Assembly (NCBI GenBank): GCA_002794775.1
Contig: NBAY01000060.1
Location: 186,001 to 250,000 of the forward strand
Source: Porodaedalea pini
Taxonomy: Eukaryota > Basidiomycota > Agaricomycetes > Hymenochaetales > Hymenochaetaceae
Direction of reading: 5' to 3'
DNA: 64,000 nt
Shown here in pieces: positions 9,985 to 21,627 of this stretch. The notes below the pieces were generated by a model. That model ran no database searches. It was not told the origin of the DNA and was given only the letters and a program-made list of their open reading frames with translations. The translations under genes and the position numbers were made by a program. Within the stretch, counting starts at the first letter, position 1. Each line of letters begins with the position of its first letter.

Positions 9985-12900
9985 GCTGGTGTCTGTCGTC
10001 TGCGTCGAACGCGCGATTTTTTCTTTGTCGAACACTCAGTCGGGGTGCCCGTGTCGATGACGCACTGGGTCAAGGATGGCGACGGCGAGGGGACGGAGTG
10101 CACGTGTTTTGAGCGCGAGAGGCGAGAGTCGTCTTTGCGTCTTCGCGTCTCGCGTCTCGAAGGGTGGACGTGTCGGCGCAGTGGGCGTGGTGGCACGAGA
10201 AAAAAGGATGAGCGAGCTGCGGAAGAGAGTGGGATGAAGTACGTTCAGCAGCAAGGAAAAGAGATGGACGATAGCTGGTTACACAGTGTATCGTCTCGCT
10301 CGACACGCGCACCGTCACGGCAGTCGTCGACGTCGAATCTAAACGGTGAAAAGAACGAAAGGCGAGAAGGAAAGAAGACGAAGTGAGCGCGCGGCGCGAC
10401 GATTCTCTGGCACGCCGATCTCGCTGCGATCGCGACTCGCGAATTCGAAGTCCAAGGTGGACAACAAGCGAGAGAGCGAGTTATAGCGGGCGCGTCGCTT
10501 GCAATAGAATAGAACGATGTGCAGACGCGGACGCAGGACTCGGGGTGACGGCAGCAAGGAAGTAGCAAAGCGTGAGATTAGGTTGGGTGAGCAGATGACA
10601 GATGACAGATGGGGATAGCGGAGGTTGTGTCGCGAGTGTGTCTTACAGCAGGCACGTGTACGCATCCACTGCTCGCATTTTTTTTTTTTTTTTTTTTTTT
10701 TTTATTTATTGCACAGAGATGGACGACCGCGCCGTGTACGCATCTCTTCTCTTGTCAGCCAACTTTATCTCGAGATCCCTCTTCGCCTATCGGGCACGCG
10801 CTATTCTCCCGCTTGGGAGGGATTTGCACCGAGATGCGTTCTTGTCGGCAGATTTCTCGCTCAATCTCAACGAATCTCGACCATGACAGACGCGCAGCAA
10901 AAGATGGAAACGATGCTCCCTTCCGTGCACCAGTACAACTGAATTGCACTCCTGTGAACAGCCGCCGGAACCTTCGTCTTCGCGGATGGTCATCGTCCCA
11001 TCACCCACTTATTCGATTCCTTACGCGCAAACACGCGCTGTCCGCCCAGATGCGGGTTGATTGCGCGAACATCGGGGACCCGCTGCGATCGGGGGCACGC
11101 GTGACGAATTCGAAGCCCTCGGGAGTTCGCGGCGACTGAATTGCAGAAGCGCCGTCCCTCCATCAGAGCTTCGATTCATTCAGTTCGAAAGAGGGAAGTG
11201 CGATTGCGCTGGTGCGCGCTGCCGCTCATTTGATGCGCCCCTGTACCAGCTCCTGCTCTTACTCTTGCTCCTGCTCCTGGAACTCGGCGTTCACAGCGAC
11301 AAGTCGCGCGTCGCTAGGTGACCAGGTGGAAATGGCCTGCACATGGCCGTGCGCCACATTGCGATCGCAGTTAAAACAAATAACAACTTCGTACGTCACG
11401 TACGTGCTCTTATTCACGTTTCGTGATTTCATGAGCTCGCCCTACTATTTTTACTTTTAGTTCCAGCCTCACGCGCGTTACATTTACAGTGATATTGCTG
11501 CTCGATCAAATGTGCGTTGTGAACTCAGGATTCACAGGCGCTTCTTGCTTGCGCGAAGACGATGGGGATTTGATTCCGTAAGGCTGCTAAACACGATAAC
11601 CATTAATATTCTCCTCGACGAGTAAGTGTCGAATCGTTCTATAACGCTTGAGGCACATCACATCCACCATGTTTTTCCCTTCTTTAACCATCCTTCAAAC
11701 CAGACTCACAAAAAACTCGCATAGGATAGACTTGACTTTCGAAAATGAAACACCCGTATCTCAACCATTCATCGGACCTCGTTCTCAATCAGTCCCGGAG
11801 CTATGTATAAATTCATATACACTCAACGTGCACGCTAGGGTCAACAACAACGAAGTCCCTTCTGGCCCATTCTTCAGAAATACACGAAACGAAAGCCCAT
11901 GCGCTTGCGATCACTGATCACTGAGCCACGTACCGTGTGCGCAGTCCACCCATTCATCGTCCATACATATCCATATACATATATGCCTTCTGGGTTATAC
12001 ATCGGCATCTTTGCCACCCGGTTCCGGATGCGTTACCCGGACCCAAATTAAAAGAAATTAAAAGGAACGCACAGTGATGCCCCCTATGCTCTACTCTACT
12101 CTATCTTCGTATACGAGCGTGGGGGAATCTGCGCGCGTTAATTGGCCTGGGATCAAGGAAGCAGGGAAGCAGGGAAGCAGGGGAGCAGGGGATCGAGAGG
12201 GCAGTGCGGGTGATGCGATGCGATGCAATGCGATGCAATGCCGTTATGGGTCGATTGTGTGCTGTTCGTGATCAGTGCGTGCCGATGGCGCCAGTACTAG
12301 TTCGGTTCCTGTGTCGCGGTGGTCGTTGTCGCTGTCGTCTCGCGGGAGCGGAGTGGGGGGAGAGGTTAGGGCGGTAGGTGACGTGATTGAGATTCAGACG
12401 GTACGCAGATGCAGACGCGGGAGAGAGAGAGAGAGATGCGCAGGATAGGCACGTAGAGCGGCGATGTGGAGGGGCTTCATTGAGATGAGACGAGCGTCAA
12501 GTACTGCGCTGGGACGTCATTCGCGGGTATGAGTATTTTAGTCAGTCGACCAACTGATCATCGAGCATCGACCAATTGCAACATATTCGAGCACTGAGCA
12601 GGGCCCACGTCGAAATCGTCTCATCTGAGAGGCCCGGCTGGATTTTACATCTGTAGGCATTTATCCGGTAACATTTTGTTTTCGGCAGAAGAGCTCTTAG
12701 TACCCAATTCTATTACCGGCGGGCATATCCAGCAACACCACACTCGCTCGAAGACACAGGAGCGCTCCCCTGTCGAGTTCTCGAATTCCCGAGTTCCAGA
12801 GCGATATTAATGATGCGCTTCCAAGACGTTCTAGTTCCCCTTCCCTTACGGCAACGCGCGCACTTTTCCCCGCCCGATCTGCCCGATGCGAAATCATCTT

Positions 12901-14578
12901 TGCCTTCGGCTTCGGCTTCGCATTAGCGAGATTTACGAGATCCCAAATTCGTCTTGGAAGAGGGAAAAGGGGAGACGCATCTGCCTCTGAAATTGAAATT
13001 GCACAGTCACAGTATACTAGTGCACTAGTACTGGTTAGTGGTACGGCACTGCATTGGCAATATTAATACAGTGTCACATCCACAGGACGAGCCGAGCCGA
13101 GCTCCGAGCCCGATTTCTTTTCTGTTTCCTATTCAATAATAATACTAATCGTGATTTTTTTGCTGCCGCATCAGGGGCTATGATGCCGTTATGCCGTTAT
13201 GCCATCATGCGCAGCCCCCCTCCCCCTTTCTCAAGCATTCATCTCGTCTTTTTTATCTCTATCTTTTGAGATCTCCTAAAGAGCGCAAAGTGAGATCTGA
13301 TGTGAACAATATTAATCTATGGCAGTACTAGTGAAGTCGCGGTAACTTACGGAAACTTAAGGCCGGGGGTTCGCCCAGCCTGCGTTCCTTTTTTAATATG
13401 CATATGTAGAGTGCTACTATGTATAATGTAGTAGACCCCGATCTGCTTTGGAAAAACCGACGATCGGGTTCTTTTTGCTATTCTTGAGTTGGTAAGATGG
13501 CGAGTTGTGTAGAATTGGGGGCTAAGTGTGTGAAGCTTCCGGAGTTCTGAGAGAGAGTTGGAATTGCATCATGCATATGCGCGCATGTGAGTTGGCAGCA
13601 CTAGTGCGGCGAAGCGACACATTGCAATTCTGAGTGGCCACAATCACACCAGATATATATATATAAGCGGGATTATTGGATGTCCCCACTAGCAATCGTG
13701 CTCCTGTTACAGATCACATACACACAGTACTAGTGACCTTTTCTGCTTACTTGGTGCTCAAGGACTCCGAGTCCGAGTCCGAGTCCGAGTTCGAGGAGCC
13801 ACCTCGGTAAGCAAGAATAACCTAATCTCGAATCCGGTCTGACCAATCCATTAATGTTCTTGAGCCGCAGCATATACTGTATGTTAAAAATAGCATCATT
13901 TTGTTCCGGCCTTGAGAAGGTCAGGACTGAATGGGTTGGCTGATGATGCGCCGGTCCACCCCCTGGTCACTTGCCCTCCCGTCGATAGGCGGGCGGGGCT
14001 GGTACGGCGGAGTGTGTCGGCAGAAGAGTGGGCGAGAGAGTACCGGGTGTTTCAGAAGCAGCCACGAGTTGCGGTCAGGGCGTAGACGTAGACGCTTGTT
14101 TTCGGTGAAGTCGTGCCCGAGAGTAAACGAGCTTCCGTCGGAGAGGGATCTCATGTGGTTGAGAGTGTATGGAAGCGTTTGGTGATGTGGTGAAATGAGC
14201 GAAAACGGAAATGGCTTAATTCTCCAGGTCAACGGCCCAGGCTGCTGCGTTCCGCCAGTGGTATGCTCTTTAGATAGACCGCAAATAACACATGAATACA
14301 GATAGAGAATAAACATGCAGCCTAGGTACCTATATATCTCTGCGGGCTGCACCGTACTTTTTTGGTGATGACGAGACCCGGACTTCTTCATGAAACCGCA
14401 GACTCGGAGAACACAAAGTTTGAAAAGGCAGCTGGCTTTGAATCTCGCGACGCGCAGCGCGTGGGTTGCACGTGATGACACGGTATTATCGGCGGGCCGG
14501 CACCGCCGTCCATTGCACTTCAGCTCCGCTCACCGTCATTGAGGACACGCAGCGAGCCTTGGAACAGCCTCAGCGACG
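9985..14578. other. 4.6-kb gene-free region upstream of the GATA gene
   Basis: No convincing gene. Visible: a run of about 24 T at 10679-10703; short tandem repeats 'gaagcaggg' (12157-12190) and 'gatgcgatgc/aatgc' (12210-12240); 'gagtcc' repeats at 13766-13795; a 'tatatatatataag' TATA-like stretch at 13652-13666. A 186-codon reverse ORF (13921-14481), divergent from the next gene, has no recognisable domain and is weak. The length and position suggest a long regulatory and 5'-UTR region, as is common for developmental regulators; that is inference. Confidence 0.5.
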
Positions 14579-16041
14579 ATGAGCGCGCGTCTGAACGAAG
14601 AGCAGGTATCCAATGCGTTCCACAGCTATCTCAAGTCGTCTCTCACTCAGGCAAGGGCCGAGCGCCTCCTCGATGCCGAGGTGCTCAGCAGCGCAGAGGC
14701 AGACATCATGATCACAGGTCCGTCGCACGCTCGCCTCACTCCGATCATTATCTGACGGCAACATCAACAGGGCCCGCGCTATGCTTATACTTTGCAGCGC
14801 TACGCTGTACGACATCCCCACCCTCCGTCCCGCTGCCGCGCTCAGGCAAGGCAGGTGCCCCAGTCGACCTCACGACGGAGAACTGCCCGCGGCCGTTCAT
14901 CGGCTTCCTGCAGACCTGGGCGCTCGCCGTTCCTGCGATCCAAAGCCTCACGCCGGAATACCAGCACGACCTTGCGCGCATCGTCTGCGGGCTCGAGCCG
15001 CTCACGAGTCCGCTGCATCCGGACCTCAGCCGCATCGCGGCGGAGCTTCGCGCGGTTGCGATTGAGATCAGCCAGCGCCGCTCGTTTCAGGACCGTTATG
15101 CGTCGGATCTGCAGGCTGCGCTGGATGTTGCGGATGGTGGGGAAGGCCGAGGGCGGCGCGTTGCGAGCTTCGTGCCGCCGCCGATGTATGATCCGTCGCC
15201 GTCGCCGTCACCGAATAGCCAAACTATACCGCTTCCGCCAACATCCCCATCCCGATCCGAGTTTCTATCGCCTACTTCACCCGTATACTCCAGCTCATCC
15301 CGTTCACATTCACAATCGCGCAATCGCACGCCCTCACCATCCTCTTCCATCTCACCTCCGCCCTCGCCGTCCTTCGCAGTTGACGCGCCCGCAATCCAGC
15401 TCATCCGCGAGACGCTCTACGCCTCCCTCGGCGACGTCCTCGCGCGGCACCGCCACGTCCGTCGTCTCCTCAAGACCGACCCACCACGCGCATACTTCGC
15501 CGCCGTCGCGCTCGCGATCCTCGAAGTCGCCTCCACACGCACGCGCATCCTCCCGCCTGCGCATAGCGGGGCGGAGCCGGAGGTCGAGGTGGACGGCGTG
15601 CTAGGCGCGCACCTAACACTTGCGGCATGTCCGCGCCCGCTCCAGCCGTTCATGCGCGAGCTGGGCTCGATCGGTGCGGCGGTGCGCGCTGCTGAAGAGG
15701 AAGACACCGCCCGCGCGCTTGAAGCTCTGTCTTCCGACACCGGCGCGACCCTCCCCACTCCACGCATGGAACGCGTGCGACGCATGCTCGAGCGCGGGAT
15801 TGGAGCAGAGCATCGAAGACGCCGTTCATCCGAACCCGAAACCACCACGGACGAGGAGGACGATGGCGACAACGATGGCGACGAGAACGCTGAGCAGGAA
15901 AGCCGAAGACGAAGCATCGAGGGCCGCGCGATCACGCTCGCAAACCGCATCAACGCGCTCGCGCTGGGCATGACGAAGCTGCGCGCGTTTCGCGACCGCC
16001 AGAACGAGGTTTTCAAAATCCTAGCCGGTGTCGTTTCCTGA
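14579..16041 (+). CDS. Protein of unknown function with an internal Ser/Pro-rich linker
   Basis: Two exons, 14579-14717 and 14771-16041 (53-nt intron, GTCCGT..AACAG); 469 residues. The ATG at 14579 begins MSARLNEEQV, and the spliced junction reads 'IMITGPALCLYFAALRC'. A helical N-terminal domain (residues 1-180, e.g. 'FLQTWALAVPAIQSLTPEY', 'DLSRIAAELRAVAIEI') is followed by a Ser/Pro linker (about 200-270: 'PSPSPSPNSQ'). A second helical domain follows ('IQLIRETLYASLGDVL', 'AALAILEVAS'-like), then an acidic patch ('TTDEEDDGDNDGDE') and a basic/helical end ('ITLANRINALALGMTKLRAF'). No enzyme motif, signal peptide or clear membrane segment. I do not recognise the family. The long intact frame with GC-rich third positions makes it a real gene. 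Confidence 0.75.
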
Positions 16042-16332
16042 GTGTAGTTACTAGTTCCCCTTTTCACAGTTGGACGTTATTATAGGATCTTGGATGTCGG
16101 ACAAATATATGCCACGCCTGTTGTATTTCACTTGCTGTTGTTTACACTACGATGTTTCCTATCTTACTCACTACTTGTATCTTTGCTTCAATCAATGACA
16201 ACTGCGACGTTTCGTACACGAGAGGAATGGGGGAAGTGATCACCACCTTCAATTTTTTTAAATATCAAGAGCAACTACTAGTGGATAGAATATGAGTGGT
16301 ACGGATTTCTTGTCTATCGTGTCATTGGCTAA
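16042..16332. other. Short intergenic stretch
   Basis: 3' flanks of two convergent units; nothing recognisable. Confidence 0.4.
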
Positions 16333-16694
16333 TTATGTTCCTTTCTCGACGCCGCTCTGCTGCTTCGGGACTGCTTCACATCGAAGCGTGAAAAGTCGGA
16401 AGGCGACGGGAGGTCCGCCATTCTTGCGCTGCCAGCGCTTCATGATGCGATATGCGAAGTAGGCGACGAGAATGAGGAGGATGAGGGAATAGGCGATAGT
16501 GAGACTAAGAGTGACAGGTGTACGAGAAGGTGTAGAGTCAACGCTTTTCTTGACTGGAATGACCACTTCGGAAAGGGCGGAAGCGCTGATGTTGCTTCCG
16601 GTGATCTCAGAGGAGCGAGATCACCGGAAGTGGCGAAAGCGAGCGAAGGTATAGCAAGTAAGTGAGGTGTAGAATGGGTGTAAATGAATGGCAA
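16333..16694 (-). pseudogene. Truncated, frameshifted copy of the single-pass membrane-protein gene
   Basis: This corresponds to the first ~120 codons of the gene at 28029-30724, in the same orientation. The start (MPFIYTHSTPH versus MPVAHTRCTPH), a segment like 'GSNISAS' / 'GSSGIAS', the membrane segment 'ILVAYFAYRIMKRW' (versus 'FLVAYFAYRIIKRR') and the basic 'K' cluster all align. Against the long copy there is a 2-nt insertion around 16620-16635, so the N-terminal part and the membrane segment are in different frames. Translation of the 3' frame ends at 16333 ('GVEKGT' and stop). The extracellular Ser-rich and C-terminal parts are absent. Upstream DNA (16695-16880) also resembles that upstream of 30724 ('ttcttatagtatgtc', 'gcatgatgcagtcgg'), so promoter and 5' end were copied together. 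The 78-codon frame alone could encode a small membrane peptide. Confidence 0.75.
16595..16630. repeat. Perfect 14-bp inverted repeat with 8-nt loop
   Basis: 'cttccggtgatctc' (16595-16608) and its exact reverse complement 'gagatcaccggaag' (16617-16630) flank an 8-nt loop. It sits exactly where the truncated membrane-protein copy has lost its reading frame. Confidence 0.85.
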
Positions 16695-19514
16695 GCAGAA
16701 GATGGTTGGGAGAAGAGGACGAGGTGGACGGCGAGGCGGCAGTATCTACACGAGTTCTTATAGTATGTCGGAAGAGGAATTACGATTCAGACTGCTCTTG
16801 CATTCCTAAGTTCAGAGATGAGGCTGGCCGTCTGTCTAGAACAGCATAGATCTAATAAGTTGCATGATGCAGTCGGTATGAAAATTCTGGGGGAAAAATG
16901 CAGGACACAGCCTCGCAACTCTCTTGCGGAGGAGATCCTAAGCCCAGGTCAACATCAAGCACTTCCTTCCTAAGGACAGTAGTCATCGTAAACTGTAACA
17001 TAGAGCTGTAGTTTCATGACGCGAGCTTCAATATTGCATATCTCCAGAAATGACTGAACTGCATTAACGCTACAGATGGCGAATGGTATGAAAAACTGAG
17101 TTTTTCAGCTAGTAACGTCATCCTGTGAGATCAAGTCTAGAAGCATTCGTTTACATCCGTGGGAAATACGATTCAATATTAATATTGTGTTTCTCGCTCT
17201 TGTCCTCAAACAACATAACATGCATATGGGCACAAGAATTTCAGCCATCCCCTTTTACTACTTATAGTCATTCATGCATCAATTCCTATTTGTATTCCAG
17301 CTTAATTACAGCCAGAGGTGATCACCAATCCCTATGATACTGCACAATCTTCAGTGTACTTGGACTCAGGCTCGTGAAGCACTCCTTTCGACTGCAGAGA
17401 AAAGGGGGAATGGACTGTTCCTGTGTCGCATGTGCATGGCCCTGGCGCCTTCTTAGTCCTATACACTTTTACATACACCAACTCATTTCTGTCAGTCTTC
17501 AGCTCCCACCTCTCGACACTATTATCGTCCTTTGGGAGATGTTAGAACTCGAACTCTCATCCTTTCTTTTATCTTCCTTTTACCATTTCTTTTCTCTTAA
17601 ACCACCCCTTTTCATTATAATTAATCATCTTTTCAATCATTTCCCACACTCCTTTCACATGACCTTCATTCTTTCCATTCTGCTCCCTTTATGTAATCTT
17701 AGACAATGGGGCAACCGGTTCTCATGAGGTGATCACTGTATATAAGGAAGAGGAATCGCATCTGAACACCTGTTCTGCTTTTCCTCTTACCTCTGTGATG
17801 ACCTAGGTGAGACCGCATCCCCCTCCTGTAGTAGAGTACATTGTATTAATCCTCTTACCTCTGTGATGACCTAGCCTGAGTACAGCGTGTCCCGAGTCCC
17901 TGCTCGAGTTTAGCACGTCCCAGATGACAGTCAGCCAAGGCCTGCCTAGTCCGAGTCATCTCCCAGACTCCCGCCTAACAGGAGAGAGAACTGGTGCTTC
18001 TCGTCACCTCCCAACAAAGGCATGAACTGTTGGCCATTATGCGTTCCATCCCATTGCAGGCTAAGGTATAGGTTCTACTCATCCAATGTTATAGGTAGTG
18101 AGGAGTGAAAGAATGAACATGAGTGACTTAGCTGCTAAATCATAGTCTGGAACTCACACGTATGTTGACTCCTGCATGGATCAGGATTTCAAACTTATTG
18201 GTTTCGCCTGTGGTGTCTGCAACAGACGCCCTCAGGGAGCAAAAAAAGACTAAATTCCCATCTTTGTGGACTTTGAATCTTGCAGTCAGTCCTTTGACTT
18301 CCAATCTTCTGAACTTGATGTCAATGCCATACTCGGTGTGTGTTATTCGACTGTTGCCAGACATGTTTGCGAATTCTGGGATTTTCAAGCACTTCTACCT
18401 GCCTTTTTATACTAGGAATGACAAAGCAGTTCGGACACCAAATATAAGTACAATCATTGATATTGCTTCCGAGCTTCACATGGTATATCCAACAATTATA
18501 GCCCTTGATTAACTTGTGCGATGCAAGCTCAATTGTGGCACAATTTGCAGATTCGATATTTTTAAACCTTCTTATGCATCACGCATGCGACTCATTGGGT
18601 CTGTTCTGGAACCAAGGATCATACAGTATATCCATTAAGTATACTCTTTGTCTGATGCAAGACCACTTTGCGAATTTGCTGTTTTTATGCATCAGAGATA
18701 TATCTAGCTTCCATATACACTCTCCTGGGGTCCCATTCTTTTCCTGGAACACATCATCAAACGTTGATCGTGAAAACTGAGGTAGTATTCTTGCGGTTTT
18801 AGTATCGGATAAAAATATAAAGTCAATATCTGTATTCAAAGTCAGATAGTTGAGATTACGTAGTTTCAGGCATAGCAAAATAAGCTGTGCAAAAATTTAG
18901 TTGCATTCATGATGTCCTGTCTGTTACGGACGTCTTGGAGCTGCGGACCTGTGACATGGCGCAGCCGGGTCGCATCCTCGAGTGACATCCTTGTCATAAG
19001 TGAAAACATACCTGCCGTCATTCCAAGGGCACTTGGGATTGCCTACCCTTCAGTTGTACATTTCTGCGTTAAGAGGAAACGGCGCCGCATCCCGAAGGCT
19101 TGCTGCCATACTGTCCTGCACGATATACTTGTAACGTACCTTTGACCGCAGGATCTAAGGAAAGTGTCATGTTATGCCTCCACTGATTTGTGTCTGGTGA
19201 AAGGGAGCCGTGGTGTCCGGGTACACTTGATATGCCTGACTGCACCTGTACTTTCAGAGACATGGTTGACTGGAATAAGTTTGATAAGACATCGGATCAG
19301 AGTGTCAGGAACACAAGGCTCCGTTAGATGGAATCGATATTTAAGGCACTGCAAGGTTTGATTGCAAGATCGACCTTTAATTCTCCGTGATGGCCTGCAA
19401 GAATTTGCGTTGACATCCCTACGACCTAAAAAAATTATCTAGACAATTAATCGTCAGGAGAATGCTATGAGAATAGAGAAACACAGCCTTTGAACATGTA
19501 ATGACTTGTAGTTA
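16695..19514. other. Gene-poor region with possible transposon scars
   Basis: Up to about 16880 this is the duplicated promoter of the truncated gene. Further on, 'cctcttacctctgtgatgacctag' occurs twice (17783-17806 and 17851-17874), and a 'gtatataagg' TATA-like site precedes them (about 17737). 'gaggtgatcac' occurs at about 17312 and 17725. Together these look like a solo-LTR-like scar, but no retroelement ORF is present. Reverse ORFs at 18140-18388 (82 codons) and 18579-18878 (99 codons) may be parts of one decayed gene; I recognise no domain in either. Confidence 0.4.
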
Positions 19515-20869
19515 CCAAACTTGCGGCATCTGCTCCAGTGCTCATAGTCACTGACACATATAATACCGTGTCATGTCTTCGATGGATACGCGCGACATGA
19601 GTGGAAGACTGGGAGAGCAAAGATCGTACGTAGAAAGATTTTCACACTGCACGGACCACGTGCTATGTGTATTTGGGCACGTACCAAATACACACTTCGT
19701 CCGAGATCTTCATATCGCGATATTCGATACTTATCTGGCACTTCAAATGGATTTGCATGTCATCTCCGGTGCTTGGATTGTTCTCGAGCGCTTATATATT
19801 TGACACGACAAGGATCTTTAGCTAGCAAATTACGTGCATTTTGTTTGCAGTCACTCTCAGCATTTCATTGCCTTCGCGATGGCTGCCCAATAGGGCCGAG
19901 CTGGATACTCAGTACGAACCAAGCTGCAGCACTTCTGCATCTCTGATGGCAAATCAGAGTCCTAGTGCGATGCCAGCACTGCCAGGTAGCCCTTGTAGGG
20001 ATGATGAGCCACAGATCGCTATGAGCTACGAAGTTTGCTTGTTGATGTTGGGCCAGAAATCATCGCCTCAAAGCCCATCATGGGCAGTGGTGTAGCTCTC
20101 ACCGGTGGTCGTGATCTGCAAACTCTCTGTTGTTGATATCCGTGACCAAAGCCTTCATGGCGTCCAGCCACCTTTTTTTTTGAAACAAACTATAGATGCC
20201 TGAGACACAGAATGGAGCGGACCGCTTCCAGTGCTTTGAGGCTATGAATTTTCGGACTTGCATCAACGCTTGCAGACTGCGTATCCGTTTATTTTTTCCT
20301 GCGAGTGGGATTGGCAGCTCCTAACTGGCAGCACACGCGAGACGTGCTTCTATGCCTCCACAACGACTGGTTCCCTTCGAAATATATTTTCTCGGCTTCA
20401 AATATACAAACATGGATCGTCGATATTTCTAGACATGCCTGATTAACCTATCGCCAACGGCGATCAAGCGATGAGTCTATGCGTTGCAGAACTTGCTTTC
20501 TTGTCGGATCGCGCTCTTGCCTCCGTGCTTCGGATTCCAGCGGAGTACTGATTGCATCTTTACTTCGTCTCCGGGACTGCTGCAGACGAGACTGAATGGC
20601 TGTTCCGATCCCTACTCCGATCATTTCAGCTTTCCGGACACTCAACGAAGCCCCGTTTCTGTATATCGAATCCTCTCCGTTGCTCCCACTGCGTCGTCGT
20701 ATGCCAACATTCTTTAAGCGCCGCTGGCTCTGAGCACTGGCTTTCTTTTCGTATTTTCAGACACTTGCACCCGTTAAGTTCAGCCGAATGACTTTCTTAG
20801 GAGATTGCCTGGGCGCCTTGGTTTATCCTTAACAGCCGCGGGTACAGGACTGCATTCGATTGCTGCGTC

Positions 20870-20875
20870 TATAAA
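20870..20875 (+). promoter_or_regulatory. TATA box of the secreted-peptide gene
   Basis: TATAAA lies 77 nt upstream of the ATG at 20952. It is kept in arm A (2454-2459), and a TATAAA also lies 45 nt upstream of the third family member (25962-25967, reverse strand). Confidence 0.55.
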
Positions 20876-20951
20876 GACGAGCTGAGGAGTAGGTCGAATC
20901 GTATTATCACTACTCACTCCTCCGAGTCTTTCAGTAAATCCCCAGCCAGCC

Positions 20952-21360
20952 ATGAAGCACTATCTTACCATCTCTACCATCGCTTTCGCTCTCGTCTTCT
21001 TTGCCAGCGCCTCCCTCGCTAACCCTGTCCCCGTGCGTACATATTTCGTTTCTCCGTCCTCACATAGACTGCGACTGATATGGCTCATAATGTGCGTAGT
21101 GCGCTGGATGTGTCTTGTTAGGCGACAAAGAGGGAGACTCCGGAATTGCCAGCCTAGACTTGACAAAGGCTGTCGTCGACTCTAAACCGACTCCTGCCGC
21201 CCTCTCGAGCGACACCGCAACAGTCGATCCGGATTGCCCAGGCTGCGTGTTGGTGACGACGACTACGAAGGCTGTCCTGTTGACTGCAGCTGTATCTCCA
21301 ACCGCGGACGCTACTGAGAGCACGGATTGCCCTGGCTGTGTCTTGTCAAGTACTGCCTGA
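20952..21360 (+). CDS. Small secreted protein with three CxGCVL motifs
   Basis: Exons 20952-21032 and 21100-21360; 113 residues. Exon 1 is a complete signal peptide: MKHYLTIST, a hydrophobic core 'IAFALVFFASASLA', then NPVP. The intron (67 nt, GTGCGT..CGTAG) is in phase 0. Exon 2 starts with Cys-Ala-Gly-Cys-Val-Leu. Two further motifs follow: 'DPDCPGCVLV' about two thirds along and 'STDCPGCVLSSTA' at the C terminus. Between them lies Ser/Thr/Ala/Val-rich, weakly acidic sequence with no other cysteine, so the mature protein (about 86 residues) has six Cys, all in CxxC pairs. There are no Kex2 (KR/RR) sites. I know no described family with this motif. The repeated CPGC pairs could bind metal, form disulphides or be a modified core. 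It is convergent with TFIIF beta copy B. A third member lies at 25495-25917. Confidence 0.8.
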
Positions 21361-21627
21361 GACCAGGTACGACTCGTGCTCTCGGTGTCTTCAACCTACT
21401 TTAGTGCTGACTAGTCTTGTTAGTGTCGAGGGAGAAGGTCAGTATTTATTCGATGATTCTGGACTCGTTATTCATTTTACGACGTACCTAATGTCCATTC
21501 AGTATGCGTTGTTGGTAAATGAGCAGTACATTAACAAGTATACGATGGTTTCATTTGATCGTCTTTCAAGTGGCAATGGATGTTACATTGAGATGATGTT
21601 GTAATAAATTAAGAAATGGTAAGGTAT

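Noticed and set aside
9492..10386. Long plus-strand ORFs (206 and 277 codons) opposite the GATA gene
   Set aside because: They are frame shadows of the GC-rich, repeat-rich GATA exon; composition is Arg/Leu runs without domains.
13921..14481. 186-codon reverse ORF divergent from the 14579 gene
   Set aside because: No recognisable domain, no splice structure and promoter-like position; support too weak for a gene call.
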